Below, in pieces: positions 1-11,861 of a stretch of DNA of 64,000 nt. Position numbers and translations under genes: made by a program. Source of the stretch: Mya arenaria (Eukaryota; Mollusca; Bivalvia; Myida; Myidae); assembly GCF_026914265.1 (NCBI RefSeq), contig NC_069124.1:30732883-30796882 (forward strand), in the 5' to 3' direction. Numbering within the stretch: position 1 is the stretch's first letter; each line of letters starts with the position of its first letter. The notes below the pieces were generated by a model. That model was not told the DNA's origin and searched no databases. It saw nothing but the letters and a program-made list of their open reading frames with translations.

Positions 1-248
1 CGCTGCAAGTAGATCGCGTAGTAATTTTATTTAGCAGTTAAACTTTGTGACTTAACTCTTGGGATTCTTCATTATGTTTGCTTTAATACAATTCAATGAC
101 AATAAATTTAAACTTAGATCAATCAATACAGCTCTAAAACACTACATTTAACTTATGATATAATTCAAAATTTTACGAACTACTTCAACAGATGTACCGG
201 CATACATCCGAGGTTGTTTTCGATAAAATGGCCGAGGAGTTCCGAATG
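1..248. mobile_element. MULE-type MITE, cut by window edge
   Basis: Related to the complete copies at 38320-38674 and 44069-44403. It shares the internal GCAAGTAGATCGCG block and ends with a terminal inverted repeat reading GGCCGAGGAGTTCCGAATG up to 248. The left end lies outside the window. Confidence 0.7.
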
Positions 249-1258
249 GTAAAACAAATGGTTTAAAAGCACGGCAAAGTGGGCGAAGTGGGAATTTGGC
301 CTATCGCGGAAGGATACGTTTATAAAAAGGTGCAAGCAGACTTATGATATAAATATGAATCAAATGGCATCAACGGTTGTTAACATCACTCTTTTATTAA
401 TAAGATATAAATATTCTTTATCTGAAGTATGCGAAATAAAAATGAGAACTGCTATGCTTCCCCAAAAGTCCTGATTTTTTATTGTCCATCCAAATGAATT
501 ATTAATAATCTAACATGAAAACACTGGATTCATTGGCGGAAATAAAGTGTAAATTGGTTTAAACCCATAGAAAGTAAATTTTACTGACCGTTTCAAGGCG
601 ATAACTAACAATCCTTGATTAACACACCTAGTTTTCATATATGATATATGCACTGTGTTGTTTGTGGAGTTCTATGCTGATTTTCCGTGTTTTTGGTTGT
701 TTCTTAGTGTGTTTTCTATGTCTTTGGCGTTTACCATGTGCCATAAAACGGGGTTTATGTTTCAACCTTTGGGCTTGTTTCTGTAGCTTTTCATATAAAT
801 ATTAAAAGTCACATCTGATCAATAAAAACATATATATGAACACATACTGAAGTGTTTCAATTTGTTTTTAGATTGTCAATGTTTAAATGATGTGAAGACA
901 ACTTGGTTAACTCAATACATGTTATAAAAACGTATAATTGTAAAAAAATCATTGTTGGCAAATTGATATAGATAGTGACTAAAATCCTTAATCAGCTAGG
1001 GTAATAACTACTGAGCTGTACTGCGTATCAGAATCTTCTAACGTTTAAATACAGGTCCAGGTTTGTAAAATTCAAGACTCCAATTGTCTTATAAGGTTTT
1101 AGTAATAATGATGCACGATTTATGATACAAGCAGAGCATATACTATTTAGCATTGATTGTACATTTTGCCTCTAAGTTACTACGTGTCTATGTTTAGTTA
1201 ACAACATGAAGATTGTGAAGGCAGACATTCTTTTGTCCGTAGTAATGTTAAACATGGT
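249..1258. other. 3' flank of MIEAP-like gene 1
   Basis: AT-rich stretch between the window-edge MITE and the stop codon of gene 1. From 317 on it is duplicated at 28026-28954. No exon or RNA gene is recognised; part of it may be 3' UTR. Confidence 0.5.
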
Positions 1259-4200
1259 TTACTTTGGTTGCAAAACACCCTTGCACACAACGGAGCCTTT
1301 TTCATGCAGCATAATAACTGGCCAAACGATGAAATCAACAGCCTTTCCACTTCTTGTGTACGTTTTAAACATGCTTGTGTTGACGTCGGTTCCAGATTTA
1401 GGCACGAAAAAACACATCTGTGGATTTTGCACAACCATCATCCAGCAAACGTAGATACATTTGATGATGAAGGGTTTCAATTCTTCAACACAGCCTGAAT
1501 CCCAACTTGCCTCCAAATAAGCCTGCAGTGATATGAACTACATAAAGCCTCATACAAACTAGTGAACACAGTGTGCTAAAGGACGTATGCTGTGATTTGG
1601 TCACGAGATTTGCTCTCGGGTTTTAAACTCTAAAACGAAATTTTCAAACGCAATTTATGTAGCAAATACACTGAAATGCAGACACATTTGAAGTACAACT
1701 TATTTTTTTCCTTCTTTCTTCGTACCAATGTTAATGTAATCTATTCGGTTTAATTGATTTTGAAAATTAAATTTAGATAGATATAATAAATATAACAATA
1801 GTGGTTTTATGCTACCATTTGGACAACTGGCACCATTGATTCCGACATCTCCTTTTGAAGTTTCTTCAATTTGTCCGTAACATAAACAGGTTGAATTTTC
1901 TGCAAAAGAAAATAACTTTTACACTGTATATTGTTGATGACCAGGGGCGTAGCTTGACGAAAGTATATGTGTAGGCCACTTTCTGAGGAGGGGGGGGGGT
2001 CACGAGGGCATGCATACCCGGGATTTCGTTTTAGCTAGGTGATCTTGGGTGCGTTTTAGCGTATATTTCTTTGTTGTAAAAACATTGATGAGAGTAACGA
2101 TATCAATATGTTTTACCTTAAATAAATGTTTTATGTAATGAACAGCGTCAAAGCGGTACTACTGGTATCCAAATTTCGACAAATTATATACGTAACATTA
2201 ATGTCGTATGAATGTGTATTTTAGTAAAAAGGAAAACGATAGATTTGATAGATTTGAAATCCCTGGTTTCCGATATATTAATGAAGTTTTAATTGCAGAT
2301 TTGGCATTTTTTTTATTATTTTTTTTTCTGAAAATTGTGTTGGCCGCGGCCTACACTGCCTATAGGAAGCTACGCCCCTGATGACGTAAAATCTGACAGT
2401 GGCAGGAACTTTATGCAATCTCACGTAAATGTCATCAAGGAAAAACTTTCTATGTTACAAATATTAAGTATTGGCCTCAGCTATCACAGCCATATATTCC
2501 TCTTGGATAATTTTAAAAGAAGCCAATGTTAATGAAGCTAATTTCCAATTGTCTGAAAATATACTACAATCTTCAAAGCGGGACCATATTGTTTAATGTT
2601 TGTGTTGTTTAAAACGTAATATAATTAATAGTTTTGTGTGATTCCGGCTTAAAAGGTAACAGTACTTCATGGTGTTACTCAACATTGATAAAGTAAGTTT
2701 GTTCAATTTAATATACCACATCGTATGTAGGTTCGAGTTTGCGATCTGCAGCAGCAGCAGGAGTCTTTGGTTTCCACTTTGATTGGAGGAGATATTCCTG
2801 CATCAATTTATTTAAAGATCGCCGTATTTCCCGGGACTGAAAGACAAAAAGAACTTTGACATGAATCGCGAGGATGAAGAAAAATGTAAACATTTATACG
2901 AGGATATAGAAACACGTGAAACAATCATTTGAATAAAGGAATTAAAACAATTTGTAAAATATGAAATCATTGAAACCGTAGGTGTTCAACTGTATATAAA
3001 TGTTCGGAGTTTCAAATATCACGTAACGATGTACTGTCCTAAAAATGCAGGTTTGAGTAAAATGTATATTTCATTTACCTGATTCCTTGTAACTGTTAGA
3101 TGTGGTCGTGCATTCTTAAAATTAAATAAGAGACTTAGTGCAACGAAGGTATAGGAATAAGACGTTCTTATGCTCTTAATGTGGTGAATAAAATGACAAA
3201 TATTGTTTTTGAATATTTAAAAGGTTATGTATATCTAAGTGTGTGATACGATAAGTAAATAATATTTTACATTATCCAATGAAAGCGCAAAAAGATTTTC
3301 AAATTTCTGTAGAATCACAGTAAATCTTTTAGCATTCAGCAATTGTTTAATACTTTTGCGTTTCAACTATTTAATACACGGTTACAATCTTGTTATCAGG
3401 AATTAATATTTTCCTCAAATGCATTACTTAGTGAGTAGTTAAAGGTTTATCTCTCAAAATTTAAGTTTGTTATACAGGTGTATGTTTTGATTTTGAATAA
3501 GAGTTGCACTTTAAGCATAAAATGCATTTTTACAAAAGTGCATTCAAACGAATTATCTATGGCATGTTTTGAAAAATTGGTTATACATTTCTTGAAAGTA
3601 ACAAAGACTTGTCTCAGGTAGTCTTTACTTTAGACTCACCTCAATACATGAAACACACACTTAAGGTATGATGTCACCATTGCGTCATATGTACTTCCGT
3701 TGTGTGGAAAACTCTCAATGAAAATAATGTTTTTATGACTGATAGACATGTTTTCACATTCTCAATACACTGTACATCAAAAATATCATTATTACTGAAA
3801 CTTGTATACCTAGAGTATCTATTATTGCTTGATTTGTCATTTAGAATAGAGATTTAAGCATAAACCGCTGCCCTATAGTTGAAAGGTCATTTTGGAAGAA
3901 CTGTCATGGCGGACTGTGCAATTTTTAGAGTTTGTTTTTCAAGTGGAAAGATTTTTCTTAGGTATCACTTGACCCCCCTTTTTATTGGCTTATAAAGGTA
4001 ATTTAAAGCTTGTACTTTAAGAATATATATGTTTATCATAGTCTGCATTCGCTCGAAATGCCTTTAAATGTTGTCTAAAAATAATAATTTCACATTGAAT
4101 TATATAGGGAATAACAATGGTGGTGTGTAACCTTAAATAACCACGTTTGTACATTTTCAATGTTGACAATGTAAACACACATGTGCTTGTTTTTATGTTA

Positions 4201-6607
4201 TTTTGTGGAGAATGTTTGCACGGACATTTGGAGTGTGCAGTTTGAACGAGTTCATATTTACCATTTATTAAGAACAAAGCATAACGAGATAAATTCGAAA
4301 GAATTTTTGTAATCTTTCTGTTTATTTCGTTGTAATGGTAAAGCCCTTAACAGAAATCAAATGCTCAACATGATGCTTAATCTAAGAATCTGTGTTCTAT
4401 ATTGTCAGATTCAAGTTTTACATAATTTTATTATTCTATAGTTGAGCGTGCCTTGCCTCTTCTGGACCTATTATATGTGTTTTTCTAGGTATTTTCTAAT
4501 GTTATCGTGTGTTAAAAACCTTTAAGAAATTTATTAACTGAGTATGTGTAAATAAGGTTTTATGAAAGAGGCTCTACCTTTTTCCCTGTCAGCATTTTAT
4601 ACTCCTTAAATAAACAATTTACAGCTTCTTCTGTCTGAGTCAGCATTGTTTCCGCCTTTTTCCCACAAAAGTCGTATATGTTCTAAAATATGATAAAATA
4701 ATGTGATGTATATTCTGCGCTTTTTAAGGATAGAGATCATATATAAATTAAAGGGATTAATAATCAAAATGTTATCATTTCCATAAAATTACCAGAAGTT
4801 CGTGGAGTATTTTTGAAAAATGTTCAAGTAAGATATGAAAGAAGGAATGAACGCATACTTTCGTAAATAATAATAAGTATATGACTGATGTTTGTCAAAA
4901 TACTAAGGAAATATTCGTCACATTTTGTACCCACCAGCAGTGTAAGCTTTAAAGTTTGAATTGCCTCCAACTCGTCGTAACCCGATCTAATCAATCCGTC
5001 AAAAGCGTTTGTCCATTCGTTGTCGTACAATTCACTGTACACCTCTCCAAGCTTTGTTGGTCTGTTGCGATCACTTAGATCGGTGATGTTAGGGTTTCCA
5101 TCAGTCAGTCTTTCACCTGCCAATCTGCTTAGTCTGAATATAAGATAAAGAAATTTAGTAATGAATACAAGTAATTTAGTAATGAATACGAGTAATTTAG
5201 TAATGAATACGAGTAATTTAGTAATGAATACGAGTAACTTTCTTGCTTTGTGTTTGTCAAACTTCAAAGATGGGGTTGTAATTCGATGGAAGATACAGGG
5301 ACAAACCAATACGATAACCATTTCAGGATGGCCCTGACATCTGGGGCTAGGCAATGCATCTTTTTTATCTCTCGGAAACAAAATTAATGGTCAAAAAGTA
5401 GTAGAGATAGAGTTTATGATTGGTAAATTAATTCATATTTTCATTTCATAAAACAATAAAAAAACAACAACAACATACGACGGGTGTGACAAAAGTTATT
5501 TTACCATTTTTATTATTTATGTACAGTTTTGAAACTGTTTATTGACTACTTTGATATACGTAAACTAGTAAGATCTCATTATATATTTTTTTATGAAAAA
5601 AGGAAAAATATGTTCCCAATATTTGAAATCATTACCTAAGTGAAAGATCTTCGAGTTGTGCCAAAAGCCGTTTGTTTGATTCCTCGAGGCGGGCATTGTG
5701 TTCCAACGCATTGACCAGACAAGTCTGAAGCTCTTCGTATGAGTTTGTCTGTACAGGGTTATATTTGTTCTTCTTTTCTTGTCCGGGTTCAGAGACGGAT
5801 GGTGGTCGATTGTTTTCATGATCAGACTTCGCTTGAGGTGCATGGTATCCGACTCCTTGTACTTCAATCAGCTATTAATATTCATTATGTGTGATATGTA
5901 TTTATATGTATAAATACTTCATTGTAAGTGTTTATTTCATTTGGACTGTTATTTGTTTAATATCTAGTTTTATATGTATGATGAACTTAAATTTGTCATA
6001 TGATATAGCATGTATTTATCAAGATTTGTTGAGAATCTTTCAGATTTTTTTATGTATCGAAGAATAAGCAGGATAATATTATAATTTGAGACTAAGTCCA
6101 TGACGATTTCCAGTTATGTAAATGGTAAGTTGTTGTTGAAAATTCATAACCGATCTGGACGATCAATATAGTAAAATTATGTCCAAAAATCACATATTTC
6201 CAATCCTGATTGAGCAATAAATCCTTTGGGTACGTTGCTTGAACGGGAAACCAGCCATCCTCGTAATCGGCCTACGTGTTCTCGGGGTTTTCTACCCGGA
6301 CATTAAAGACATGATTGAAATCATAAGTGTGTTATTCATATGTGAAAGCGTTAAGTAACTAACAAATCTTAATACTATTTGACATGTTATACTTGACCTT
6401 GGTTCGAAGATATTCCGACGCTGCTCTTATTTCACTCGGCAAGAATTTTCTGATACATTCTGAATGTTCGATCTTCAACCTGAGTGCTTTTATTTTCCCA
6501 TTCCATACATCTAACTTGTCTTCAAGTTCTGACAACACTTCTACCTGACTTTGTTCACTAGTGTAAAACGTTGATTCAGTTGTTTGAGCACTAAAGTATG
6601 TTCCCAT
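1259..6607 (-). CDS. MIEAP/SPATA18-like protein, gene 1 (8 exons)
   Basis: Predicted exons in order: 6398-6607, 5636-5871, 4935-5133, 4578-4682, 3079-3114, 2717-2836, 1816-1899, 1259-1522. All introns are GT-AG and all phases join, giving 417 aa. Exon 1 starts MGTYFS, an N-myristoylation-type start. Exon 2 ends in a charged helical or coiled-coil stretch (ARLEESNKRLLAQLEDLSLR). Exon 3 holds the family block SELYDNEWTNAF, exon 4 a KKAETM helix. Exon 8 holds CWMMVVQNPQM and VDFIVWPVIMLH and ends at a TAA. These blocks match my knowledge of the mitochondria-eating protein C-terminal domain; family members act in mitochondrial quality control, and human SPATA18 is about 538 aa. The start at 6607 is preferred over the in-frame ATG at 6622 because the MG start is shared by all three paralogues. 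No break is seen. The family call is from remembered motifs, not a search. Confidence 0.72.
1942..2380. mobile_element. TIR element in intron 6 of gene 1
   Basis: Termini CAGGGGCGTAGCTT and AAGCTACGCCCCTG are exact inverted repeats, flanked by ATGAC on both sides (1937-1941, 2381-2385). The termini resemble hAT MITEs, although the visible duplication is 5 rather than 8 bp. The interior has a G run and GGCCGCGGCC. It is also present in gene 2, so it predates the duplication. Confidence 0.75.
3290..3520 (+). repeat. Dispersed repeat family, copy 1
   Basis: Contains TTTAATACACGGTTACAATC and TAAAGGTTTATC, then GATTTTGAATAAGAGT. The same block recurs in this window at 31000-31205 and 42795-42990 (plus), 20565-20790 and 36345-36530 (minus), and partly at 48285-48455. 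It lies in an intron of gene 1. The class is unknown. Confidence 0.75.
5150..5236. repeat. 20-bp tandem array (about 4 copies) in intron 2
   Basis: Units read TTTAGTAATGAATACGAGTA, with A for G in the first. Gene 2 has one unit at the same place (32843-32865), so the array expanded after duplication. Confidence 0.85.
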
Positions 6608-8761
6608 TATTAAAAGGTTCAACAGCTTTGATTATATATACACAATTAAGTACATACTGTTTAACTTCGCATTCAAATGTTACTTCCTTCTTGTCGTATG
6701 CTACTAAAAATGGAAACTGATATCAAACTTAGAGCGCTTTATGGGCAAATAAATAAATTGTAAGTAAAGTGGCTGATTATTGATTTAAGTCATATCTTAA
6801 ATCTCATTTTCATTATTGGCTGTCCTGTTTAGAGGTTTAAATTGACTGTTTCATGCTGTCATGCTGTCAAAAATTAGCAGCCATCTTGCACCTAAATGAT
6901 AATATAAACTAAGGCGCTGCCTCTACGGGCTTGAAGTGTTATTGCCGGAATCGTAGTTCTTTTTATGAAACACATGTTGTACTATACATCGCGGCCGGCA
7001 TTTTTGGCCTCTCGGGCCATCAAGAACAACTAGCTGTTTTATATAAACAAGTCGCGAACTTTTCAGTACATGTTCTTTCAGTTAAGCACAGAGCCTTAAT
7101 TTATGAATATTCATATGGCAAGGACGAAGAGGCTTTTTTGAATGGGCTTTTCAGCTGTATAATATTTTTGATATCGGGTTTACAGTCCAGTACCGCATAC
7201 TTTCAGTGTGTGTATACCACGTGATAAATTGCGTCATAAATGCAAATAGGAAATATTTTGATTTGAAAAAATACTTTAAACAAAGATAACTTTACTATTT
7301 CTTCACCATTGTAAATGAAACATAGCGCAGTCTACGCCGATTACGGAGCCCTACCTTCGTTCTTTAACCAAAGTTTGATTGAGAGTTTAATTTCTTAAAA
7401 CACTTCGACAAACCTTTTCACAATATAGCCGTCTGACGGAGCACTGTCAAAACATTATTTTGGAAACAGGTTTGTCGAAGTGTTTGATAAAATTAATGAC
7501 CTCATCAAATTTCGAAAATAAAACAAATGCGGGGCTCTTTAAGCGGCATAGGCTGCCCTTTGTTTAATTTCATATGGTGTTGTAAATGAAGAGTTATCTT
7601 TGATTTAAGTCTTCATTTAAAGCAATTTTGCCTTCCGACGAAGCATATATAACGTAATTTATAACGTGGTATATACTAGTGATGGTCCGATGATCACCGA
7701 TAATCGATTATATCGGCAGACATTCGTAATTTGGCGATCGGCGACCTCATCGTTCCATAATCGAATAATCGAAAATAAAAGTTTGCTTGAATCCAGTAAA
7801 TTTCCAACTTTAGATAGCGCAGTAACTTAGAGCTAAGGGAAGTAACCGATACTTTGAGTTTTAAAAATACTTTCATTTAGTTTTTCTTTGCGTTCAAAGA
7901 GTCTATCATTAATTATTTTAATGCAACGTTTATAAATACGTTGAAACTGTTGTCTATCACAGATTATTTAGCTTGACGAATAGGCTATTGAGCAAACAGA
8001 TTATAGGTTTAAAAGTATCACGATTATGAAACTGTTGTCCGCATCATTATAATATGTATCTTTACGAAGTTGTTAGTGTCTATCAAAGAAATAATTTAAT
8101 TGATATTTATGTATGTCATACTAAAATAACCCTTTCATATACCATTTCTATTATAGACATTTGAAGGTACATATTAACAAAATCAATTGATATATTTTAT
8201 TTTTTGCATCAAATATGTTCTTTGATAATATAAAGAAAAGTACATTGATCAAACAAGTGTAAGTGAGAAAGAAATAGAATTGGCTTCAATTGCCAATCAA
8301 TAATTTTTGCTCACAGTCTGCAGTCCATCACAGATCAATGAGCAATTGCAATGACCAACAGTTAACACAAATGGTTCCGTGGCCATCATGTGCAGGCGAC
8401 GTGAACTCATCAAAAACAACAAATTCAAACAGCGCAACTTCCTTTAATTATGTCCTCTTGATGTTTCTTCATCCGTAAATAAACAACAGTTTCCTCAGCT
8501 TCCAACAATTTCATATACTGGTGAAAATGTATCCATCATCCGTGTGATATTTGTTGAAAACAAGAAAAGCATACATGCCATAAAACTGAGAATAACACTG
8601 AGAAAAGTTATTTTTTCCAGTCTTGTAGCAGAACGCAATCCTTGAATATGTGCAAGATATGCCATGAAGTCAATATCACCACTTCTTGAAGGCCACCGAT
8701 GTGTTATATTCACTTGTATGTCTTTCTGATTTCTTCACAAATTGCTTACGTCTAGCGGACC

Positions 8762-8876
8762 CTTGGGGGGAGGGGTGCGCCCCTTAGGTATGTCCTCTCT
8801 CAGGGAGCGGAGTACGCCCCTTAGGTATGCCCTCTCTTAGGGGGAGTACGCCCCTTAGGTATGCCCTCTCTAACGT
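8762..8876. repeat. GC-rich tandem repeat, 3 copies of about 35-40 bp
   Basis: Three repeats of CGCCCCTTAGGTATG followed by CCTCTCT. Lies inside the hAT-like element, between AT-rich sequences. Confidence 0.75.
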
Positions 8877-9109
8877 CTAATCCTGAATCCTCCCCTGCTT
8901 TTAAGATAAACTTTTATTACCAGTATCACTTATTACCTTATTATTATAATAAAATTCATTAAACTTATCTTGAAGCCATATGATGGCAGATAAACAATGG
9001 TTAAAGTTAAATGAACAGTAATGTTCATTTTTATTTTTTTATTGATAAGATTAATTCCAGTATGAAAGATTCATTTTATATTAGAAAATAAATAAAAAAT
9101 ATATGTTTA

Positions 9110-9860
9110 GGAAAGACAATTAAGAAAACCATATTTTATGATAGACAATATTTTTTTAATGTAAATGATACATAAGAAAAAATAAGAAAAAATATTCTTA
9201 TTGTCTATCATGAAATATATTTCTTATTGTCTACCATGAAAAATATTTCTTACTGTCTATCATGAATTATTTTTATTATTGCCTATCATGAAATATTTTT
9301 CTAACTGTCTATTATAAATATTATCATATTTTATGATAGAAAATAAGATATTTTTTTTTAATATTTCTTATTGTCTATCATTAAAAATATTTCTTACTGT
9401 CTATCATGAATTATTTTTATTATTGTCTATCATGAAATATTTTTCTGTCTGTCATAAATTTTAATACATATAATTGAATTAAAATATTTCTTATTGTCTA
9501 TCATGAATTTTTTCTTACTGTCTATCATGAATTATTTTCATTATTATCTATCATGAAATATTTTTCTTACTGTCGATCATAAATTTTAATAAATATATTT
9601 TATGATAGACAATACGAAAAAAAATGAAATACATAGTTACAGTAACGCAAAAATCATGATAGACTGTAAGAAACTTACTACTTGTGTTTTCATGTAATTA
9701 TAGGACAAATAAGAAAAATATAAATAATTCTTATTGTCTATCATAAATTTTAAAAAACATATTTTACGATAGATATTAAATAAAAAAAATCTGGATAAAC
9801 AGCTAAAGTTCAACATTTCAAGAATAATAGTTTACGATAGACAAGAGGAACAAATCTATA
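9110..9860. repeat. AT-rich degenerate array of TGTCTATCATGAA units in both orientations
   Basis: More than ten copies of TTGTCTATCATGAAATATTT spaced about 30-40 bp apart, plus inverse forms such as TTTATGATAGACAAT at 9138, 9599 and 9837. Interior of the hAT-like element. Copies could pair as hairpins; no coding frame. Confidence 0.75.
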
Positions 9861-10615
9861 CTGCGTTGATCATGATAGATAATATGACAAATATGACCAC
9901 TATTTTATGCTTCAACTACAAAATTTTCATAATTTGTTTTCAAGATAGACACAAAAAATGTGTTTCTCCTTTGTTGACTCTCGTCTATAAACTCGAAGTT
10001 AGAGCAATATTAAAACCATTACCAAGATTTCCAAATTCTGTAGGCGAAGACCATGACACAAAACGAGTTGTCGTTTCAATTTCATGTGTTCGAAGCGCAT
10101 CCAGAGCCTCCAATAAACTTTTTTGCATGGTCGCCGCCATGTTGTATCACCTTAAACGACCAATTTACGGTAGTCGAGCTACTTTACATTATATTAATAA
10201 TTGTGATGCCCAATAAGAGGTCGTATAATAATCTGAGATAGACAATAGCATCGACGGCGGACGGCCAGGGGGGACATCGATCAAAAAATATTTGATTTCC
10301 CTGGATATCGGTCGTCCAGGTGCTTGGCAAGTGCAAATTATTCCAGCGAAATGGTTAGGGTCATTCAAGCCCAGATTCTTATGAAATTAGGCTTGATCGA
10401 CCCCAGCTGTGCTCACATATTGAAATGAACGTCAAGATCAATGTAAAAACTTTTTGAAGAATGGAAATGTTTGCCGTCCAATTCCGAAAATACGTGAGAA
10501 AAGTTTTGCTTATTTAATTTCCAATTACTCATTATTTTTAATAGCTAATGCCATCCAAAACCAATGTACTATGTCTCATTTTTTTCAATTTAATTTTCAA
10601 AAACAGTTTAATTAA

Positions 10616-10650
10616 TGCACCAGTCTATTGTAACCAAGCCCCTCCCCCAT
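10616..10650. mobile_element. Left-end fragment of the same Harbinger-type MITE
   Basis: TAA then TGCACCAGTCTATTGTAACC and a CCCC-rich stretch match the left end of the element at 10911. No right end follows. Confidence 0.55.
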
Positions 10651-10910
10651 TATTTAATATGCCAGAAATAATACCTGTTTTCTGACTGAAGCATAAGAAA
10701 TGAAACACACATGAAAACTAAGGTCCTTATTAATAAGATATATACATCAGAAAATGATGCTTTTGTGATACTGTCCGATTACAGCCTATTAATCGGATAA
10801 TCGATCAATCAGGGTCTCCAATTAATCAATTATGAAAATCCAAGCCGATTGCCCATCACTAGTATATACACACTGTACTTTGCATGGTCTCTTAGTATTT
10901 TGATTAGTAA

Positions 10911-11187
10911 TGCACCAGTCAATTGTAGTCACCAGTCACCAGGTCCGGGGAATAGCGGGGAGGTTAAGTTTGTCCAGCCAACCCCGGCTAAAATCCCCGC
11001 CCTGTGGGTACGAACAGATGGTAAAATCCCCCCCCAAATGCCCCCGTACCCCAGGGACCCTAGGTAAGGCGCATTCCCCGCTATATTTAAAGCGAAGACA
11101 ACACCACGGCATTCAACCATTTCCCGGGCTATCCCCCGTACATCCGGACCTGGGGGGGGGGGGGCGTTGTTACAATTGACTGGTGCA
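10911..11187. mobile_element. Harbinger-type GC-rich MITE
   Basis: TIRs TGCACCAGTCAATTGTA and TACAATTGACTGGTGCA, flanked by TAA on both sides (a TWA target duplication, PIF/Harbinger-like). The 277-bp interior is GC-rich with a long G run and CCGGACCTGGGG. Short coding-looking frames in it are by-products of base composition. Confidence 0.78.
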
Positions 11188-11210
11188 TAATTAAGACTAT
11201 AGTATCCATT

Positions 11211-11860
11211 TCATAAAATATGTCGATTTAACTGCAACATTAGTAAAACATTCTTTTGAACAAATACACCCGAAAGGTAAAAACAAGGCCCATTTCCCTG
11301 GTTATCCCCGGTATACCCCCGGACCTGGGGGGGGGGGGCGTGGTTACAATTGACTGGTGCATAATTAAGACCATAGTGAAAGAAATTGGCTAAGTAGTGT
11401 GAAGGAAATGGTTCCTATTACCAGATGTAAATCCTTATACGTATTGGTCTTTCACACCTTCCATAAAGCAAGCAGTAAGTATTTCACAGTTTATTTATGA
11501 GTCCTTAATTTACATAGATACACTATCTACATACATTTATAAACTAAAGCTATAAAATATGAGATAAATATGCACATGGCCATTGTAAATGAGTAATGTG
11601 AAATGCATACAGTTATGTTGCAGTAGACAAATTATCAATTATTATAAACAAGAACTAGGTAGCATATAATTATAATGAGGATAAAACATGAGCATTCAGC
11701 TGATACTGAAGACATTTCAAAGAAAAAAGTAAAAGATGAGTATATATTCTTGTAACAATAACATTCAATACCCATATTTGAAGATTTAACTTCAACACTA
11801 TCCATTTCATAAAATATGTTGATTTAACTGCAACATCAGTAAAACATTCCTTTGACCAAA
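11211..11860. repeat. Direct repeat pair of about 60-70 bp
   Basis: CCATTTCATAAAATATGT and the following TTTAACTGCAACAT..AGTAAAACATTC occur at 11206-11262 and 11803-11860. Between them the sequence is AT-rich with no gene. The pair may mark a local duplication tied to the MITE fragment beside the first copy. Confidence 0.6.
11266..11361. mobile_element. Right-end fragment of the Harbinger-type MITE
   Basis: The G run followed by CGTGGTTACAATTGACTGGTGCA and then TAATTAAGAC repeats the right end and flank at 11140-11197. The left end is missing. Confidence 0.7.
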
Positions 11861-11861
11861 T

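Larger units (their letters stand above)
317..6905. repeat. Segmental duplication, unit A (gene part)
   Basis: Direct repeat of 28026-34600 at an offset of about 27.7 kb, nearly identical by eye through exons, introns and 3' flank of the MIEAP-like gene. Small indels are visible, for example the 20-bp array in intron 2. The unit continues at 19046-21365 after a 12.1 kb block found only here. Confidence 0.93.
7677..10861. mobile_element. Non-autonomous hAT-like element, 3.2 kb
   Basis: Termini TAGTGATGG and CCATCACTA, with subterminal ATCGATTAT/ATAATCGAT-type inverted motifs. An exact 8-bp target duplication GTATATAC lies at 7669-7676 and 10862-10869, as expected of hAT elements. No transposase frame is seen. 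The interior is AT-rich with two tandem arrays. Confidence 0.82.
7204..10875. mobile_element. Palindromic MITE (about 480 bp) split by a hAT-like insertion
   Basis: The left arm begins CAGTGTGTGTATACCACGTG at 7204. The right arm ends ...ATATACACACTG at 10875, after the nested element is removed. Flanks repeat TACTTT (7198-7203, 10876-10881). The arms are long imperfect inverted repeats: 7284-7352 pairs with 7530-7610, and CACTTCGACAAACC at 7401 pairs with GGTTTGTCGAAGTG at 7470. No coding capacity. Confidence 0.75.

Noticed and set aside
1206..1454. Plus-strand frame opposite exon 8 of gene 1 (and its copy at 28902)
   Set aside because: Antisense shadow of the conserved MIEAP-like exon.
6931..7224. 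97-codon plus-strand frame
   Set aside because: It crosses into the MITE at 7204 and lies at the border of the unit A-specific block; no recognisable content.
9866..10216. 116-codon plus-strand frame as a hAT transposase remnant
   Set aside because: No hAT dimerisation or catalytic motif is visible; the host element appears non-autonomous.
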